A stretch of DNA of 64,000 bases from Meandrina meandrites (Eukaryota; Cnidaria; Anthozoa; Scleractinia; Meandrinidae): the NCBI GenBank assembly GCA_963693305.1, contig OY855916.1:7409501-7473500 (forward strand). Reading direction: 5' to 3'. The translations under genes were made by a program, and so were the position numbers. Shown here piece by piece: positions 41,931-53,950 of this stretch. The notes below the pieces were generated by a model that saw only the letters and a program-made list of their open reading frames with translations, made no database searches and had not been told where the DNA came from. Position 1 is the first letter of the stretch, and every line of letters starts with the position of its first letter.

Positions 41931-44310
41931 AATATACTTGTTAACTGAATACTCGTACATTGCTTCTCTCCTTAAATCGCGCTCAAAGCACAATTCCCTC
42001 TGTAAAAATGAGCGAAGGGAATCATGGTTGTTGCAGGGAAATGTATTTAAGAAAAACGCTCCGCATATGTCTCAGTTCTAGTCAAATATCCGATCTGTTA
42101 TTAGTAGAATATTTCACTTAAACAAAATGCTATCAGAACCCAATTAGATTTTTCTTTGCTGTATAAATGTGTCATGTACCTTTCCTTCTGGTAGAAGTAA
42201 GTGACATTTGATCCTCCAGTCTCTCGGTTGATTAGCAGGAGGATCAATGTCATCCACGTCGTGACTCTGACAATAAAGCCTTCGGAAGTTGGTAATCTGA
42301 GAGTATAATTCAATAACAAAACAGAAATGAGTACACTCGTAGTCGACCCGCCTTAACGACTTTTTTTTTTCTTTGAAATTTTAGCGACTCTTTAGTCCTA
42401 TGTGATGTCCGGCCGCGAGAAAATATATCTGTTGGCTTTCTTTCTAAACATCAAATTTCAAAAAGAAAACCATCAGCCGATAGTTTCCTCGACCAAACCA
42501 CTCTATTGCCTTTATTGTTTACCAATAAAATAGTAATTTTCGTCCACACACCCTTTCAAATTTTAAAAATGTAGACCCTCTTCATTTTTCCGAGATGTTG
42601 GACATCCTTCAGAGGAATCTTTAAAGATGAACTGCCACACTGTCTGTAGTTTTAGATACTTTCGTTATTTTAAACGTATGTTCTATATATCTCCTAATAA
42701 GGTAAGTTATGTAAAGAATTTTAACTTACATATTCGCGTGCACTCATTTGTACAGTCAATCTCTGTTGCTTGTTGTGCTGGTTTCCTAACCAGACAACTT
42801 CTTCCTCAGTGAGGTCGAGATAGATTCCTGCATTAACTACACATTTTTCAGAATTTCCACTGTAAAGTTTTCGCAGTGCAAACCTAGATATAAAACGCAT
42901 ATTGTTTTACCAAACTTTACTTTTTGTGGTTTATTTCTATTATTTAAACCTGAACGTGTAAAAGACATCGCAACAATTGACGTTTTCATCATATTTTTTC
43001 AGAGAAGTTTTGAAAATTTCTCAGTTTTAAAAAAAGATGTTTTCTTTTAACACAGCTAATAACTCTAACCGTAACCCTTATTGAATTATCATATATTAAA
43101 GACATAACTTTTTGATTTTGACTTTGAATCATTTGAAGGGCTATGCTGTAGCTTGCTGTCCTATCCATTTCTTCTCTTGCTACGAGCCAGTTTTTTTTGT
43201 CGTCGAAATGCATATTTAGCTGGGAATCTATATTCGAATAAGTCTAAGTGTGTGACGTCGGTTTTTGGACGACTATAACGTTCTTAGTAATAACCAATGA
43301 AATCTTCAATTTAAGCAAGTAGTATATTAACTCACAACAGAAACTCATAAGGAGTTGAAACGTATGACGCGCGTTCACAGCGTTCGAATATTCAGTTTGC
43401 CAAGTACCATATTTGGAAACACAAAGAGGTTGTACGCGAATGATTTACTCACGTAACGACACACGCAATAAAATTTTCGGTTTTGCGGTAAGTCACTTGA
43501 ATTCCGACCAAAACGCCGTAAATTACTCACAGAAACTAAAGAAATTCATTAAGAGTATCCAAGTGAAGTTTTCCAGACTACTGAATGACGATGAAACACA
43601 AGAATTTAACCAAATTTAACTTTATTCGACCAAAGTTGTTCAAAAACAAGATTACGCCATTTAGCGCGAGCTTGCGCGCGCTGTGAATTTAACAATTTTG
43701 ATTGGTTGATTTGTTTCTCGTGATTTTCCAAATATGGTACTTAATGAAAACGAATGTTCAGACGCTTTGTACAATGCGAATCATAGGGAGTTACACGTTT
43801 CAACCCTTATGGGTTTCTGCTCACAAGTAATGCGTTCCACCCAGTATATACAAGGAAGAATCCTATTTGAGAATATCGTTGTCATCAAAAGGGTTACCGA
43901 CCCTTGCCAGGTACACGACGCTGTCTAAGGTTAATTCTTGTAGCATTGCATCTTTGATGTCATCGACAAAGCTGTTGTTAAGTTGTCTTGTCTGGTAGCT
44001 TTGACTTCTAGTTTTTCAAGGGGGATCTTGAAGACGTCGGAAAGATACACATAAGCGGTAGGCGAAATTTTCTCATTGAAATTACTCAAAAACTCAAGGC
44101 CGAATCTCTTTATCTCTTGCCAATAATTGACGGTCCATGCCACATATACAAATACCTTAATATAACCAAAAACAGTCAACTGTTGGTCCCGTCCATGCCG
44201 TTTTTCAGTCATTTTACAGTAACTAAACTTCCTATAAGACGGACACCTCTCGTAGACGGACAGTTGGAGCTGGTCCCGACGGTGTCGTCTTAGGGAGAGT
44301 TGACTGTACT
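41930..44310. repeat. Local duplicated block, first copy (paralogue 49540-52120)
   Basis: From 'ttagaaatatacttgttaa' through 'gagagttgactgtactacaaactattgtc' this matches 49540-52120 with high identity. 43215-43930 is longer here. The second copy carries the 829-bp CAGTGGAACCCCG element that is absent here. Candidate frames such as 42627-42812 are conserved simply because the copies are recent. No gene is called. Confidence 0.75.
44173..44306. mobile_element. Mariner/pogo-like MITE, internally deleted copy
   Basis: CAGTCAACT at the left and AGTTGACTG at the right, with ACGGACACC-type words inside. 134 bp against 190 bp in the paralogous copy at 51927-52116, having lost part of the left arm. 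Confidence 0.6.
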
Positions 44311-44385
44311 ACAAACTATTGTCAAATAGGATATACCTTTAGTACCATGTACAATACGCTTTTTGGCTACCACAGCAGAGGTTGC

Positions 44386-44960
44386 TCAAAGTACGTGCAG
44401 CTATTCTGGTCACAATTCTAAGAAATCGTGAAATCATTCATAGAAATCATAATCTCTCATGATCACAAAACGTCTCTAATAACGCTCCGTGATTGGTTAA
44501 TTCCACAAAAGTTATCCACTATCTTGATCTTGTTTCAACCTTTCAATCAATTTGCCAAGAAATCTGCCAACGGATAAGTTATCTGACAGCTTCTTTGTAG
44601 GTCAAGTTGTATTGCTCTTGTTTCTGCACTATTTTACAAGTCAGAACTGACTAATAACGCTTCCCCGAGACTGCTTGAGGCCTTTTTAGTCACATGCTTC
44701 GTTTTCCGCCTTTAATCATGGATATATAGACCGGAAAATTTCGAAAAAAAAGGGTCCTTGTTATTTTCGGACATTTGAGCAAAAATAACTCACATTTTTT
44801 TCACGATAACAAATTGTCTACTTTGTTTAGTCTACTGCCCGTGTGTCTTTCTTTTCAGAATTACTCATGGTGAAATAGCTGATGGTTCATCGTTTGTTTG
44901 AATTCCTCACTGAGCCCGTGATCAAAGGATTGTTTGAATGGCGTCCTCACTGAGCAGAGC
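44386..44960 (+). other. 'Ghost' TRIM 5' region, third copy, truncated at right
   Basis: Repeats the promoter-like block ('ctccgtgattggtta') and 'ttttccgcctttaatcATGGATATATAG' near 44718; the frame hits a stop at codon 4. Co-linear with 7627-8200 and 52190-52750 up to about 44960, then breaks into unique sequence. Confidence 0.55.
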
Positions 44961-45486
44961 ATAGACTGATAATAGCGGAGCTCTCCAGCGGCCCGAAGGG
45001 CCGCAGAGCGGAGCCCCATAACTACCGTGCGAAGATAGAAATTGAGAAAACCATGCGTTTGAGTTTTCATGGTCATCGTGGCTAGCGGCATGGCTCGCGG
45101 GCGCGTGCGCCTAGCGACGACGTCGCCCAAAATGGCGGCCACACTCCAGAAAAAGCTTGACCTGGGCATCTTACGTGTTTGATATTGACCATCCACTTTT
45201 CGTTAAAAGTTACCTATCGTAGAAGTTTGTAGGACACTGCACATTTTTTTAAATCATGTTGAAAATCGACTGGGATATTTCATTTCGCCTACACGAATCG
45301 ATTGCGTGAAAAGGCGACAAAATCTTTGCTCAACCGCGGGAACTTGTGAAGAAAGTGAGCAGCGTGAAATATTTCTTCGTTATTATTTTTCACCCCATCA
45401 CTTCAGAGATTTTTTCTCACATCAAAAAAATGATCTGGACATTTCACATCAACTTAAACGACGCCATTACATGAAAAGGCGCCAAC
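44961..45486. other. G+C-rich unique segment
   Basis: Contains a self-complementary word (CGGCCCGAAGGGCCG near 44990) and CpG-rich sequence around 45080-45150, with the words 'cccaaaatggcggccacac', possibly a promoter/CpG region. The minus-strand frame 44861-45196 crosses the duplication breakpoint and is not credible as a gene. Confidence 0.35.
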
Positions 45487-45650
45487 AAATGTCGACAGCA
45501 AAGCCGAAGACAACCGGGCCTGGGAAATTAATTTATTTAAATATTCAGTTAATTTCCTGAATATCGAAATAAGCGCTCAGGAAATTAACTGAATATTTAA
45601 ATAAATTAATTTCCCAGGCCCGGTTGTCTTCGGCTTTGCTGTCGACATTT
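45487..45650. repeat. Perfect-looking hairpin, arms 74 bp, loop 16 nt
   Basis: Left arm 45487-45560 (AAATGTCGACAGCAAAGCCG...) and right arm 45577-45650, its reverse complement. No mismatch is noticed by eye. The arms are half G+C-rich, half A/T-rich. Could be a recent inverted duplication or a MITE. Confidence 0.85.
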
Positions 45651-47335
45651 CCGAAGTGTTTCTTTGGGGTGTCCCAGAGGAGGTTTTGTAGTGGGGCACG
45701 TTCTGCTTTCTAGGGCGGGCATAGGCAGTAATTTTGACCAATTTTAGCGAAAATTGCATAAATTGTCCCGACAACTGGTACATATCATGGTAAATCGGCA
45801 AATTTACGACCTAATTTGATATTCCAGCAAGGTTTAAAAGAACTATTCGCGAACTGATTGGACTCAAATTTGGCCAGATTATAGTTCAAAGACTGTTCTA
45901 TCGAGGACCGGGAGCTCTTACTAAAGCGAGTAGGGGAAAGATATTTTTTGGGCTACATTCCAGAGGCGATACCCGATTCTTGGATGTGGAAGTTGCACGC
46001 CTTGTGTAAATATTAGTATTCTATACACGAGTCAAAACTTAAACTCATAGAACTGCTCTCGCACGCTTCAAATCGTCAAAAAAACTGCATAAAAACAAAC
46101 TTAAACATTGCGAAAATGTTTCTAATTCATTTTATTGCAAATAGACAGCAGTAAAAGCCGATTTTAGGAAGCTTAAATATTTACAATAGCGATTAGCGAG
46201 AAAATTTGAATATTTATATGGGGCGTGCTGTGACCTCACAAACATAGTCTGGTAAGCCTGTGATCGGACTACAAGTCAAAAGAGTACGGTTCGACCTGCG
46301 GCTGAGCAAGCCTGAGAATCACTGAATTGAGCTCAACTAAAAGTGAACTCAAAGCCGATCAAGCTCACTGAAGTGAAGGATAAAAGACTGTTAAAGGCTA
46401 CACCGATGGAAAGAGAGAAATTGATCTTCGTTGATAATTCATATAATGTACAAGACTTACACGTAGGTCAAATATCTTCGATGCGTAAACGAATATTTCG
46501 CCGGTTTCGTTGCGAGTTACCTGTGCTTGGCTGAGTGAGTTCAGACTTTACCTACCGCATATTTATACTTACCAGAAATGAAGAAAATTCATTCAGTTCT
46601 CTACATAAAATATAAGGTACTTAGCAACGCGTACGAGAAAACAGGATTAGTTAATCATTCCACTAAGGCCATCCCCTTTTTTTTCGTTTATCGTCGTATG
46701 TGTTTTCTGATTTTGGGTCGGTCGGTCGAAAAAAAGAAAAAAATACAAAAAAAAGTGGATTTAGGTTACAATCCTCTACAGTTTGCATGGGAAAGTGGAG
46801 GTTTCGTGCATCTGGGAAAGTCGCAATGATTTGACATACCGGAAAGAAGTATCCTTTGTTTCACTAATTAGCAAAATCTGTAGAATCGTTATGTCCCCTC
46901 AAAATATTATCTGTTATAGCATACCGATTAATTTTCTAGCGCGCTCATTTGTCAAAACAAAATCGAAAGACGGTTATCATACTTTATTCCCCGCCCGATT
47001 TTTTAATCAAATCATTGCGCATGCTCACTAGTTCAATAGTTTACTCTGGCATGGCTAAGATGATACCACATGTGTAGGACCATTTGTGGTGGCTTTATAG
47101 CTTAACCTCCCTCCTGGCATCAGCACTGCATTGCTGAGGCCCAAAAGGCCGAAACAGTACTGTCTGCAGTTACATACATACATATAATAAATATATATTT
47201 TAGCGGACAAACTTTTAGCCCGGGCATTATCCTCCAATATGCCAGCCGACTGGGGGTGTTTATTTACTAAATTTTCTCCAGTTTCGAACACGTCATATGA
47301 CGTGTGTAGGTCGTGGGAGAAAAATAGTTGATTGA
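45651..47335. other. Stretch without called gene
   Basis: Several short plus-strand frames (46343-46534, 46578-46829, 46783-47031) are not recognised and lack visible splice context. A TATA/CATA microsatellite lies near 47173-47205. No transposon ends are defined. Confidence 0.4.
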
Positions 47336-47595
47336 TTATATTGTAATATATATCAGTAACCGTCCAACCTTGGCCTCTAAACACGAACAATAATAAGAAT
47401 ATTTACGATCAAGTGAGGTGTCCAAAACAGTATCGCCAGGAAAGCAGACCACCCTCAGTAAATCATTTGTGCTTCCAAACAAATTAGTAACGCACGACCC
47501 CTGTCCAGGCAACAGCAAATTGTATGTTTGGGGTACAGCATCACTTGTTTTCTTGAAAATTATCACTGGGTAGCACTCAATTGGCAATGTTGTAT
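47336..47595 (-). CDS. Candidate exon of unknown gene
   Basis: Minus-strand open segment starting after the acceptor-like 'tttcctgttcatag' and reading DTTLPIECYPVIIFKKTSD, then NLLLPGQGSCVTNLFGST. The composition is protein-like but no family is recognised, and the downstream donor is ambiguous. It may belong with the exons at 48684-49404 or be independent. Confidence 0.25.
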
Positions 47596-47599
47596 CTAT

Positions 47600-48683
47600 G
47601 AACAGGAAATATACCAAGACATGTTAACTGATTGTGAATTTCCAAAAGAATTTGCAAGCAGCAACGACTAAAGACCAAAGCGAATAAATTTCAAGGTCAT
47701 AGTAATTGAGTCCTTCTCAGGACACTAACTTTAAGTGTCATAAATAATTACATTAGGTTCGAAACAAGACAAACTGATTATGATTACTTGCCAAGTAACT
47801 TATCCCCATAACACTGGGCATATTTCTTGTCTCATTCAGTTCTCCCAGCCAAAAGTGAGCTTTGCGTGACGAGCCCCAAACAATGGCTGCGACGGAGACA
47901 AGGGACTATCAAAAATCGAAATTAATTTCCCAGCTCAATCTTGTGCAATTTTATCTGATTTTAGGCGACTTGCAATTGAAGTCCCGCGATGTGATTGGCC
48001 AGGGTAATTGCCAAATATTCTTTCTTACCTTACGCACCTGTTATTTTATGTACTCCGAACTTCTCTTCTCTAACAATCACAACTTCCGCAGCCAATTTCA
48101 ACTCAGCTCCAAGGGCTTGTAAGTCAGGGAGCAAAGTAAAGGTGGTCTCCACCACGAACGAATAATTGACGTTGAAATTGTCTGCATGTCGTCTTTTGAA
48201 TGATGAGACGGAGCTCGTCTTTTTCAAAACTCTGCAAATAATCCAATTCAAAATGAGATACATTGAGATATGCCACTGAAATAACTTGTGAAAACTGCGT
48301 TTGCACCGCGAAACACGGTAATTGCGTTTTAGGTGTAAAAGTAACGGAATGAATAGTAGGGGTTCTAATTTGGTTCTAATTTTTTAATCTTAATCAACTT
48401 TTCTTAGTAATATCTTTTAAATTATGTACATATTTTATAATGAAGATGTAGTAGGTTCACTAACGCTGAACTGGAAAAAATATCCCAAAATTCATGTACG
48501 TTTTTATTGCTTTGGTCGATTTTCTCCTAATTCAAGTTGAAAAAAGATATGAAAATTGTCAACAAAGCTGGATGCTTGCATTGATTTTCCACGTAAAATT
48601 TATCAAATTCCAAAATATATGATCATCATTGTTTCCTTCCCATGATTTCGCGTAATAAGTAGTTAGAAAAAGTCTAGCACGTG
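47600..48683. other. Intergenic or intronic, possible minus-strand exon at 48033-48240
   Basis: A segment preceded by 'ttggattatttgcag' and followed by AACAG/gtgcgtaag would encode SSVSSFKRRHADNFNVNYSF and onward for about 65 residues. Frame choice is ambiguous and no family is recognised, so it is noted but not called. Confidence 0.25.
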
Positions 48684-49404
48684 CTAGTGACTGGTGTTTA
48701 CAGTGCGGTGTCCGTTAAACGTCACACTTACGTCGTCACCAACACCACATTCCACCAAGATGACATTAGCTTTTAAACTTGGCGGATCGAGGGCCGTCCC
48801 CCTCACAGTTCTCACTCTCAGGTCTTCACAGGTGAACAGACAGTCGCCGTCCAAATTATCTGGGCTGTCGCAGTTTGACTCCATGAAGCTGCTTATGAAT
48901 TCGCCAAGGTAAGCTGGAATGCGTTCTACATGTTCTAATCTGAAAGAGCGAAGAATGATGGTAACAATAACAGATAAATAGAATACCCACAATTCCGAGC
49001 CCTCCCCGTAGATATCTCCTTCATTTATTTTCATTCAAGCTACCTTAGTAGTAAAATGTTGCTTGGCGTTTAACATCTGTCCTCCACGCCAAAAAAGGCT
49101 CACTCTATGTAAGAGAAGGGCGAGCTTTTTCCCCATGTCGTTCACATGTTTTTCCCTTCCCAGGCAGCTCTCCTGACATAAGTTAAGCCCGAGTTGTCTT
49201 TCATCATGAGACCTGTGCCAGCTTTCTAAAGTCACTTTTTAATCAAGGCTATAAGTACAAATTTATGATTTACCTTGCGTACGGCAGTAGCGCTTCTGCG
49301 TTTACTCTGCTGCCATAGTGCTCATTTATAGCAGGCCAGGCCATCGACAGCTGCTCTTCCAGCACCTTTCTAACTTTCACAAGCCTCTTTCTGTTTTCCT
49401 CATC
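48684..49404 (-). CDS. Last two exons of an unrecognised protein-coding gene
   Basis: Exon 49274-49404 (acceptor tttatttcag, donor gtaaat) reads DEENRKRLVKVRKVLEEQL through NAEALLPYA. It joins in phase (AG|A = Arg) to 48684-48939 (acceptor gctctttcag), reading LEHVERIPAYLGEFISSFME and ending NGHRTVNTSH, stop at 48684. Together that is 128 residues: a helical, charged first half and a beta-rich, Cys-containing C-terminus. The matching splice phase makes it a real gene end. I do not recognise the family. The 5' exons would lie beyond 49.4 kb, where the duplicated block begins, so the gene may be truncated. Confidence 0.5.
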
Positions 49405-49714
49405 CTGAAATAAAATTATTGCATATTTTCGTCCATTTCAAATTGACTGTAAAGTATCACTCTAATTCATATTAAGTAAAAATAATTAAAAATAACGAAA
49501 TCCAAAGAATCTTTGTTGTTGCACGGAAACACCTTAGAAATATACTTGTTAAGTGAATACTCGTACAGTGCTTCTCTCCTTAAATCGCGCTCAAAGCACA
49601 ATTCCCTCTGTAAAATTAATGAGCGCAGGGAATCATGGTTGTTGCAGGGAAATGTCTTTAAGAAACACGCTCCGCATATGTCTGAGTTCTAGTCAAATAT
49701 CCGATCTGTTATTA

Positions 49715-50543
49715 CAGTGGAACCCCGCTTTACGGACACCCGCTTAATACGGACACCCCGGTATTACGGACAGTTTCGTTGGTCCCGACAAAAACCTCAT
49801 ACATTTTCTCTTAAATTAACCCGCTTAATACGGACACCCGTTAATACGGACAACGGACACTTTTCCGTGTCCCGAGTGACAAACTCTTATATATTGTCAA
49901 CCCCGCTTTACGGACACTATTTTTCTGTGCACTGTAAATTTTCATTGTCACGATTATTTGCTAACTTGAAGACATTGGACCCTGGTCAAATAATGACATT
50001 TTATTACAAAGAGAAGCTTAATAGCGCGACTTCCGGTGTTTGACCCTTTCACTTTCTTTACCTTTTGCTGTAGCTATCGCTTGTGTCGCAAGCTAAAAGC
50101 TTCCGTGTAAAGTAAAGTTACCGACTTTTTCAAACGGGTTGGGTTGAGTTTAAGAACGGTTACGAGTTTCAGTTACAAAGGAAACTTTATAGAAAACGTT
50201 CTGTTGCTGTTGAAATGCGTTTTATTTCTTGCATATAGTAAAGCTGCGACATTGTAAAATAATTCCATTGTTGAGTTTATTTAAGTTTAGTTCGAGTGTA
50301 TGACTAGATCGTAAGGTTTTCGTAAAAACTATTAATTTTAGTCGGAGAGTTCACACTTTATCTGTTACAGTTACAGTACAATTAAACAACGTTTTGTGGC
50401 CGTGAAAACGTTTGCCTTCGTCTTTGCGTCGAGAAAACATGTATCCGTGACTTTTTTTCTGAGAACCCGCTTAATACGGACACCCCGTTAATACGGACAA
50501 TTTGGCCTGTCCCCTTGGTGTCCGTATTAACGGGGTTCCACTG
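49715..50543. mobile_element. Non-autonomous pogo/Tigger-like element (CAGTGGAACCCCG ends), TA target
   Basis: Ends CAGTGGAACCCCGCTTTACG and CGGGGTTCCACTG, flanked by TA (49713-49714, 50544-50545). The sister block at 42100 reads 'gttattaGTAGAATA' without it: an empty site giving TA as the duplicated target, as for Tc1/mariner/pogo elements. The interior reuses CGCTTAATACGGACACCC words. The 108-codon frame at its left is made of these repeats. No transposase. Confidence 0.8.
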
Positions 50544-51926
50544 TAGTAGAATATGTCACTTTAACAAAATGCTATCAGAACCCAATTAGATTTTTCTTTG
50601 CTGTATAAATGTGTCATGTACCTTTCCTTCTGGTAGAAGTAATTGACATTTGATCCTCCAGTCTTTCGGTTGATTAGCAGGAGGATCAATGTCATCCACG
50701 TCGTGACTCTGACAATAAAGCCTTCGGAAGTTGGTAATCTGAGAGTATAATTCAATAACAAAACAGAAATGAGTACACTCGTAGTCGACCCGCCTAAACG
50801 ACTTTTTTTCTTTGAAATTTTAGCGACTCTTTCTTTCTAAACATCAAAAAGAAAACCATCAGCCGATAGTTTCCTTGACCAAACCACTCTACTGTCTTTA
50901 TTGTTTACCAATAAAATAGTAATTTTCGTCCACACACCCTTTCAAATTTTAAAAATGTAGACCCTCTTTATTTTTCCGAGATGTTGGACATCCTTCAGAG
51001 GAATCTTTAAAGATGAACTGCCACACTGTCTGTAGTTTTAGATACTTTCGTTATTTTAAACGTATGTTCTATATATCTACTAATAAGGTAAGTTATGTAA
51101 AGAATTTTAACTTACATATTCGCGTGCACTCATTTGTACAGTCAATCTCTGTTGCTTGTTGTGCTGGTTTCCTAACCAGACAACTTCTTCCTCAGTGAGG
51201 TCGCTATAGGTTGCTGCATTAACTACACATTTTTCAGAATTTCCACTGTAAAGTTTTCGCAGTGCAGACCTAGATATAAAACACATATTGTTATACCAAA
51301 CTTTGCTTTTTGCGGTTTATTTCTTTTATTTAAACCTGAACGTGTAAAAGACATCGCAACAATTGACGTTTTCATCATATTTTTTCAGACTAGTTTTTAA
51401 AATTTCTCAGTTTTAAAAAAAGATGTTTTCTTTTAACACAGCTAAAAACTCTAACCGTAACCCTTATTGAATTATCATATATTAAAGACATAACTTTTTG
51501 ATTTTGAATTATTTGAAGGGCTATGCTGTAGCTTGCTGACCTATCCATTTCTTCTCTTGCTACGAGCCAGTTTGTTTTGTCGTCGAAACGCTTATTGAGC
51601 TGGGTATTTATATTCGAATAAGTCCAAGTGTGTGACGTCGGTTTTTGGACGACTATAACGCACTTAGTAATAACCAATGAAATCTTCAATTTAAGCAAGT
51701 AGTATATTAACTCACAAGTAATGCGTTCCACCCAGTATATACAAGGAAGTTGCCGTGTCTGGTAGCTTTGGCTTCTATTTTTTCAACGGGGATCTTGAAG
51801 AAGTCTGAAAGATACACATATACGGTATGTGAATTTTCCTCAAAAACTCAAGGCCGAATCTCTTGATCTCTTGCACCCAATTGACAGTCCATGCCACATA
51901 TACAAATACCTTAATATAACCAAATA

Positions 51927-52116
51927 CAGTCAACTCTCTCTTAACGGACACCTTTATAAGATGGACACCTCTTTAAAACAGACAGCTAGTGTTGGTCCCG
52001 TTCCTGCCGTTTTTCAGTCATTTTACAGTAACTAAACTTCCTATAAGACGGACACCTCTCTTAGACGGACAGTTGGAGCCGGTCCCGACGGTGTCCGTCT
52101 TAGAGAGAGTTGACTG
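51927..52116. mobile_element. Mariner/pogo-like MITE (CAGTCAACTCTCTC ends), TA target
   Basis: 190 bp with inverted ends CAGTCAACTCTCTCTTAACG / reverse complement AGAGAGAGTTGACTG, flanked by TA on both sides. Words GACGGACACC/GGTGTCCGTC resemble the larger element at 49715, suggesting related transposases. Confidence 0.7.
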
Positions 52117-52189
52117 TACTACAAACTATTGTCAAATAGGATATACCTTTTAGTACCATGTACAATATGCTTTTTGGCTACCGCAGCAG

Positions 52190-52560
52190 AGGTTGCTCAA
52201 AGTACGTGCAGCTATTCTGGTCACAATTCTAAGAAATCGTGAAATCATAATCTATCATGATCAAAAAACGTCTCTTATAACGCTCTGTGATTGGTTAATT
52301 CCACAAAAGTTTATATCCATTGTCTTGATCTTGTTTCAGCCTTTCAATCAATTTGCCAAGAAATCTGCCAACGGATAAGTTATCTGACAGCTTCTTTGTA
52401 GGTCAAGTTGTATTGCTCTTGTTTCTGCAATATTTTACAAGTCAGAACTGACTAATAACGCTTCCCCGAGACTGCTTGAGGTTTTCTTAGTCGCACTCTT
52501 CGTTTTCCGCCTTTAATTATGGATATATAGACCGAAATGACCCTTGTTACTTTCGGACAT
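52190..52560 (+). other. 'Ghost' TRIM 5' region, copy C
   Basis: Promoter-like block with 'ctctgtgattggtta', then 'ttttccgcctttaattATGGATATATAG' near 52520; the frame stops at codon 4. Confidence 0.5.
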
Positions 52561-53770
52561 TTGAGCAAAAATAATTTAGATTTTTTTTCACGGTAACTAA
52601 TTGTCTACTTTGTTTAGTCTACTTCCCGTCTGTCTTTCTTTTCAGAATTACTCATGGTGAAATATCTGATGGTTCATCACGTTTGTTTGAATGCCACACT
52701 GAGCCCGTGATCAAAAGATTATTTGAATGGCGTCCTCACTGAGCAGAGCGTAGACTTTGAACAACAACAATGATAAATTGCTTTTCAATTAGAAAAACAT
52801 TTCTTGTAAGAAAAATACAACCTTCATGTGACTAACTATGAGCCAGAATTTCTTATCTTCCAGCGAACACTCAGCGAGGCGAAGCCGACTTGACTATCGC
52901 TCATAAAGGTTACAGTCCAGTCCAAAACCTATAATTTTAGTAATTTATTTTCCGTCAAAAAGTGTTTATGACTCCTACCCACCCATATTGACTTAAGTTT
53001 TAAATGTATTATAGAGGGTAAATAAGAAAGGAATGGCGGTGAGTAGGCTCAACCGAAGGGTGATGGAGAGTATGTTAAAAGGATTGAGCAATAATCACAA
53101 GACTATCTGGTGACTTCAATAACAATAGACATTTCACTGGGCAATAGTCACGAGTTTCGACGGAATAATACATAGGCTCGATTTCAGATAATTACGTTAG
53201 AGCCATAAGAGGTGGCGTCTCTTTGTCTCAAGACCTGACACGTTCTGCGAGTTCAACCCACCTCCCCCCCCTACCTTCCCAGCTTTTATTTTTATTTTCG
53301 AGAGGGAAGGGACTTTTTTTCTCCTACACAATCGTTACTAGCTAATTTTATTTGACTCTGTAAAATTGAAACTATAAATCGGCCATTTCGCATGGCCAAA
53401 TTTTATCACAATACTTGGCTAGTCTACATTTTTACAGGCTCTTTCGAAACAAAGCTCGACTGTTAGATCAAAAATTGACCCAGGCCGGTAACCTGGGTAA
53501 CGAGACATAAATATATTTTAAGTTAAAAATCACAAATAATTTTCTTTCAAGAGCAACAATCGTGTTATTGTGTTCCATCAGCGAATAGAAAACAGTGAGG
53601 GAACCAATCAGAATCGCGGATTGCCAACAAAACAAGTTTCCACAATAGTGAAACAAACATCGATAAATTAAAGAACGTACCACAAACCGGTGGATCCTAA
53701 CAACATTTCAAGCATTTTTCTCAAGTAATCTGATCTAAAAAGTTAGCGGAAGCTTTCATTCGTCGGTCAC
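52561..53770. other. Spacer upstream of TRIM copy C
   Basis: Co-linear with 8011-9160. Non-coding; the minus-strand frame 53468-53683 is absent from the other copies. Confidence 0.5.
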
Positions 53771-53774
53771 GCTC

Positions 53775-53950
53775 GTGATCACAGTTCTAAGAATCCTTGG
53801 CGTAGCTTCATACAATATGTCAAAACATGTCTAATGCCACTCTGTGATTGGTCGATATTATCAGGCTAAAAGGAACCATCCCATCCGATCAGTTCAACAT
53901 TGTTGAGGCGTTCACAACTCCAAACCCTTCGTTGTTTTCCGCCATTTATC
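53775..53950 (+). promoter_or_regulatory. Conserved proximal promoter of TRIM copy C
   Basis: ATTGG at 53847-53851, 104 bp before the start codon, in the block shared with copies A and B. Confidence 0.4.

Larger units (their letters stand above)
49540..52120. repeat. Local duplicated block, second copy (paralogue 41930-44310)
   Basis: Co-linear with the first copy except for the 829-bp element at 49715-50543 and deletion of the segment corresponding to about 43340-43800. Its right end continues into the ghost TRIM region, as in the first copy. Confidence 0.75.

Noticed and set aside
44861..45196. A 111-codon minus-strand frame
   Set aside because: It crosses the breakpoint of the local duplication and includes ghost TRIM flank, so it is a chance fusion.
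49717..50043. A 108-codon plus-strand frame
   Set aside because: It lies within the CAGTGGAACCCCG element and is made of its repeated CGGACACCCGCTTAATA words.
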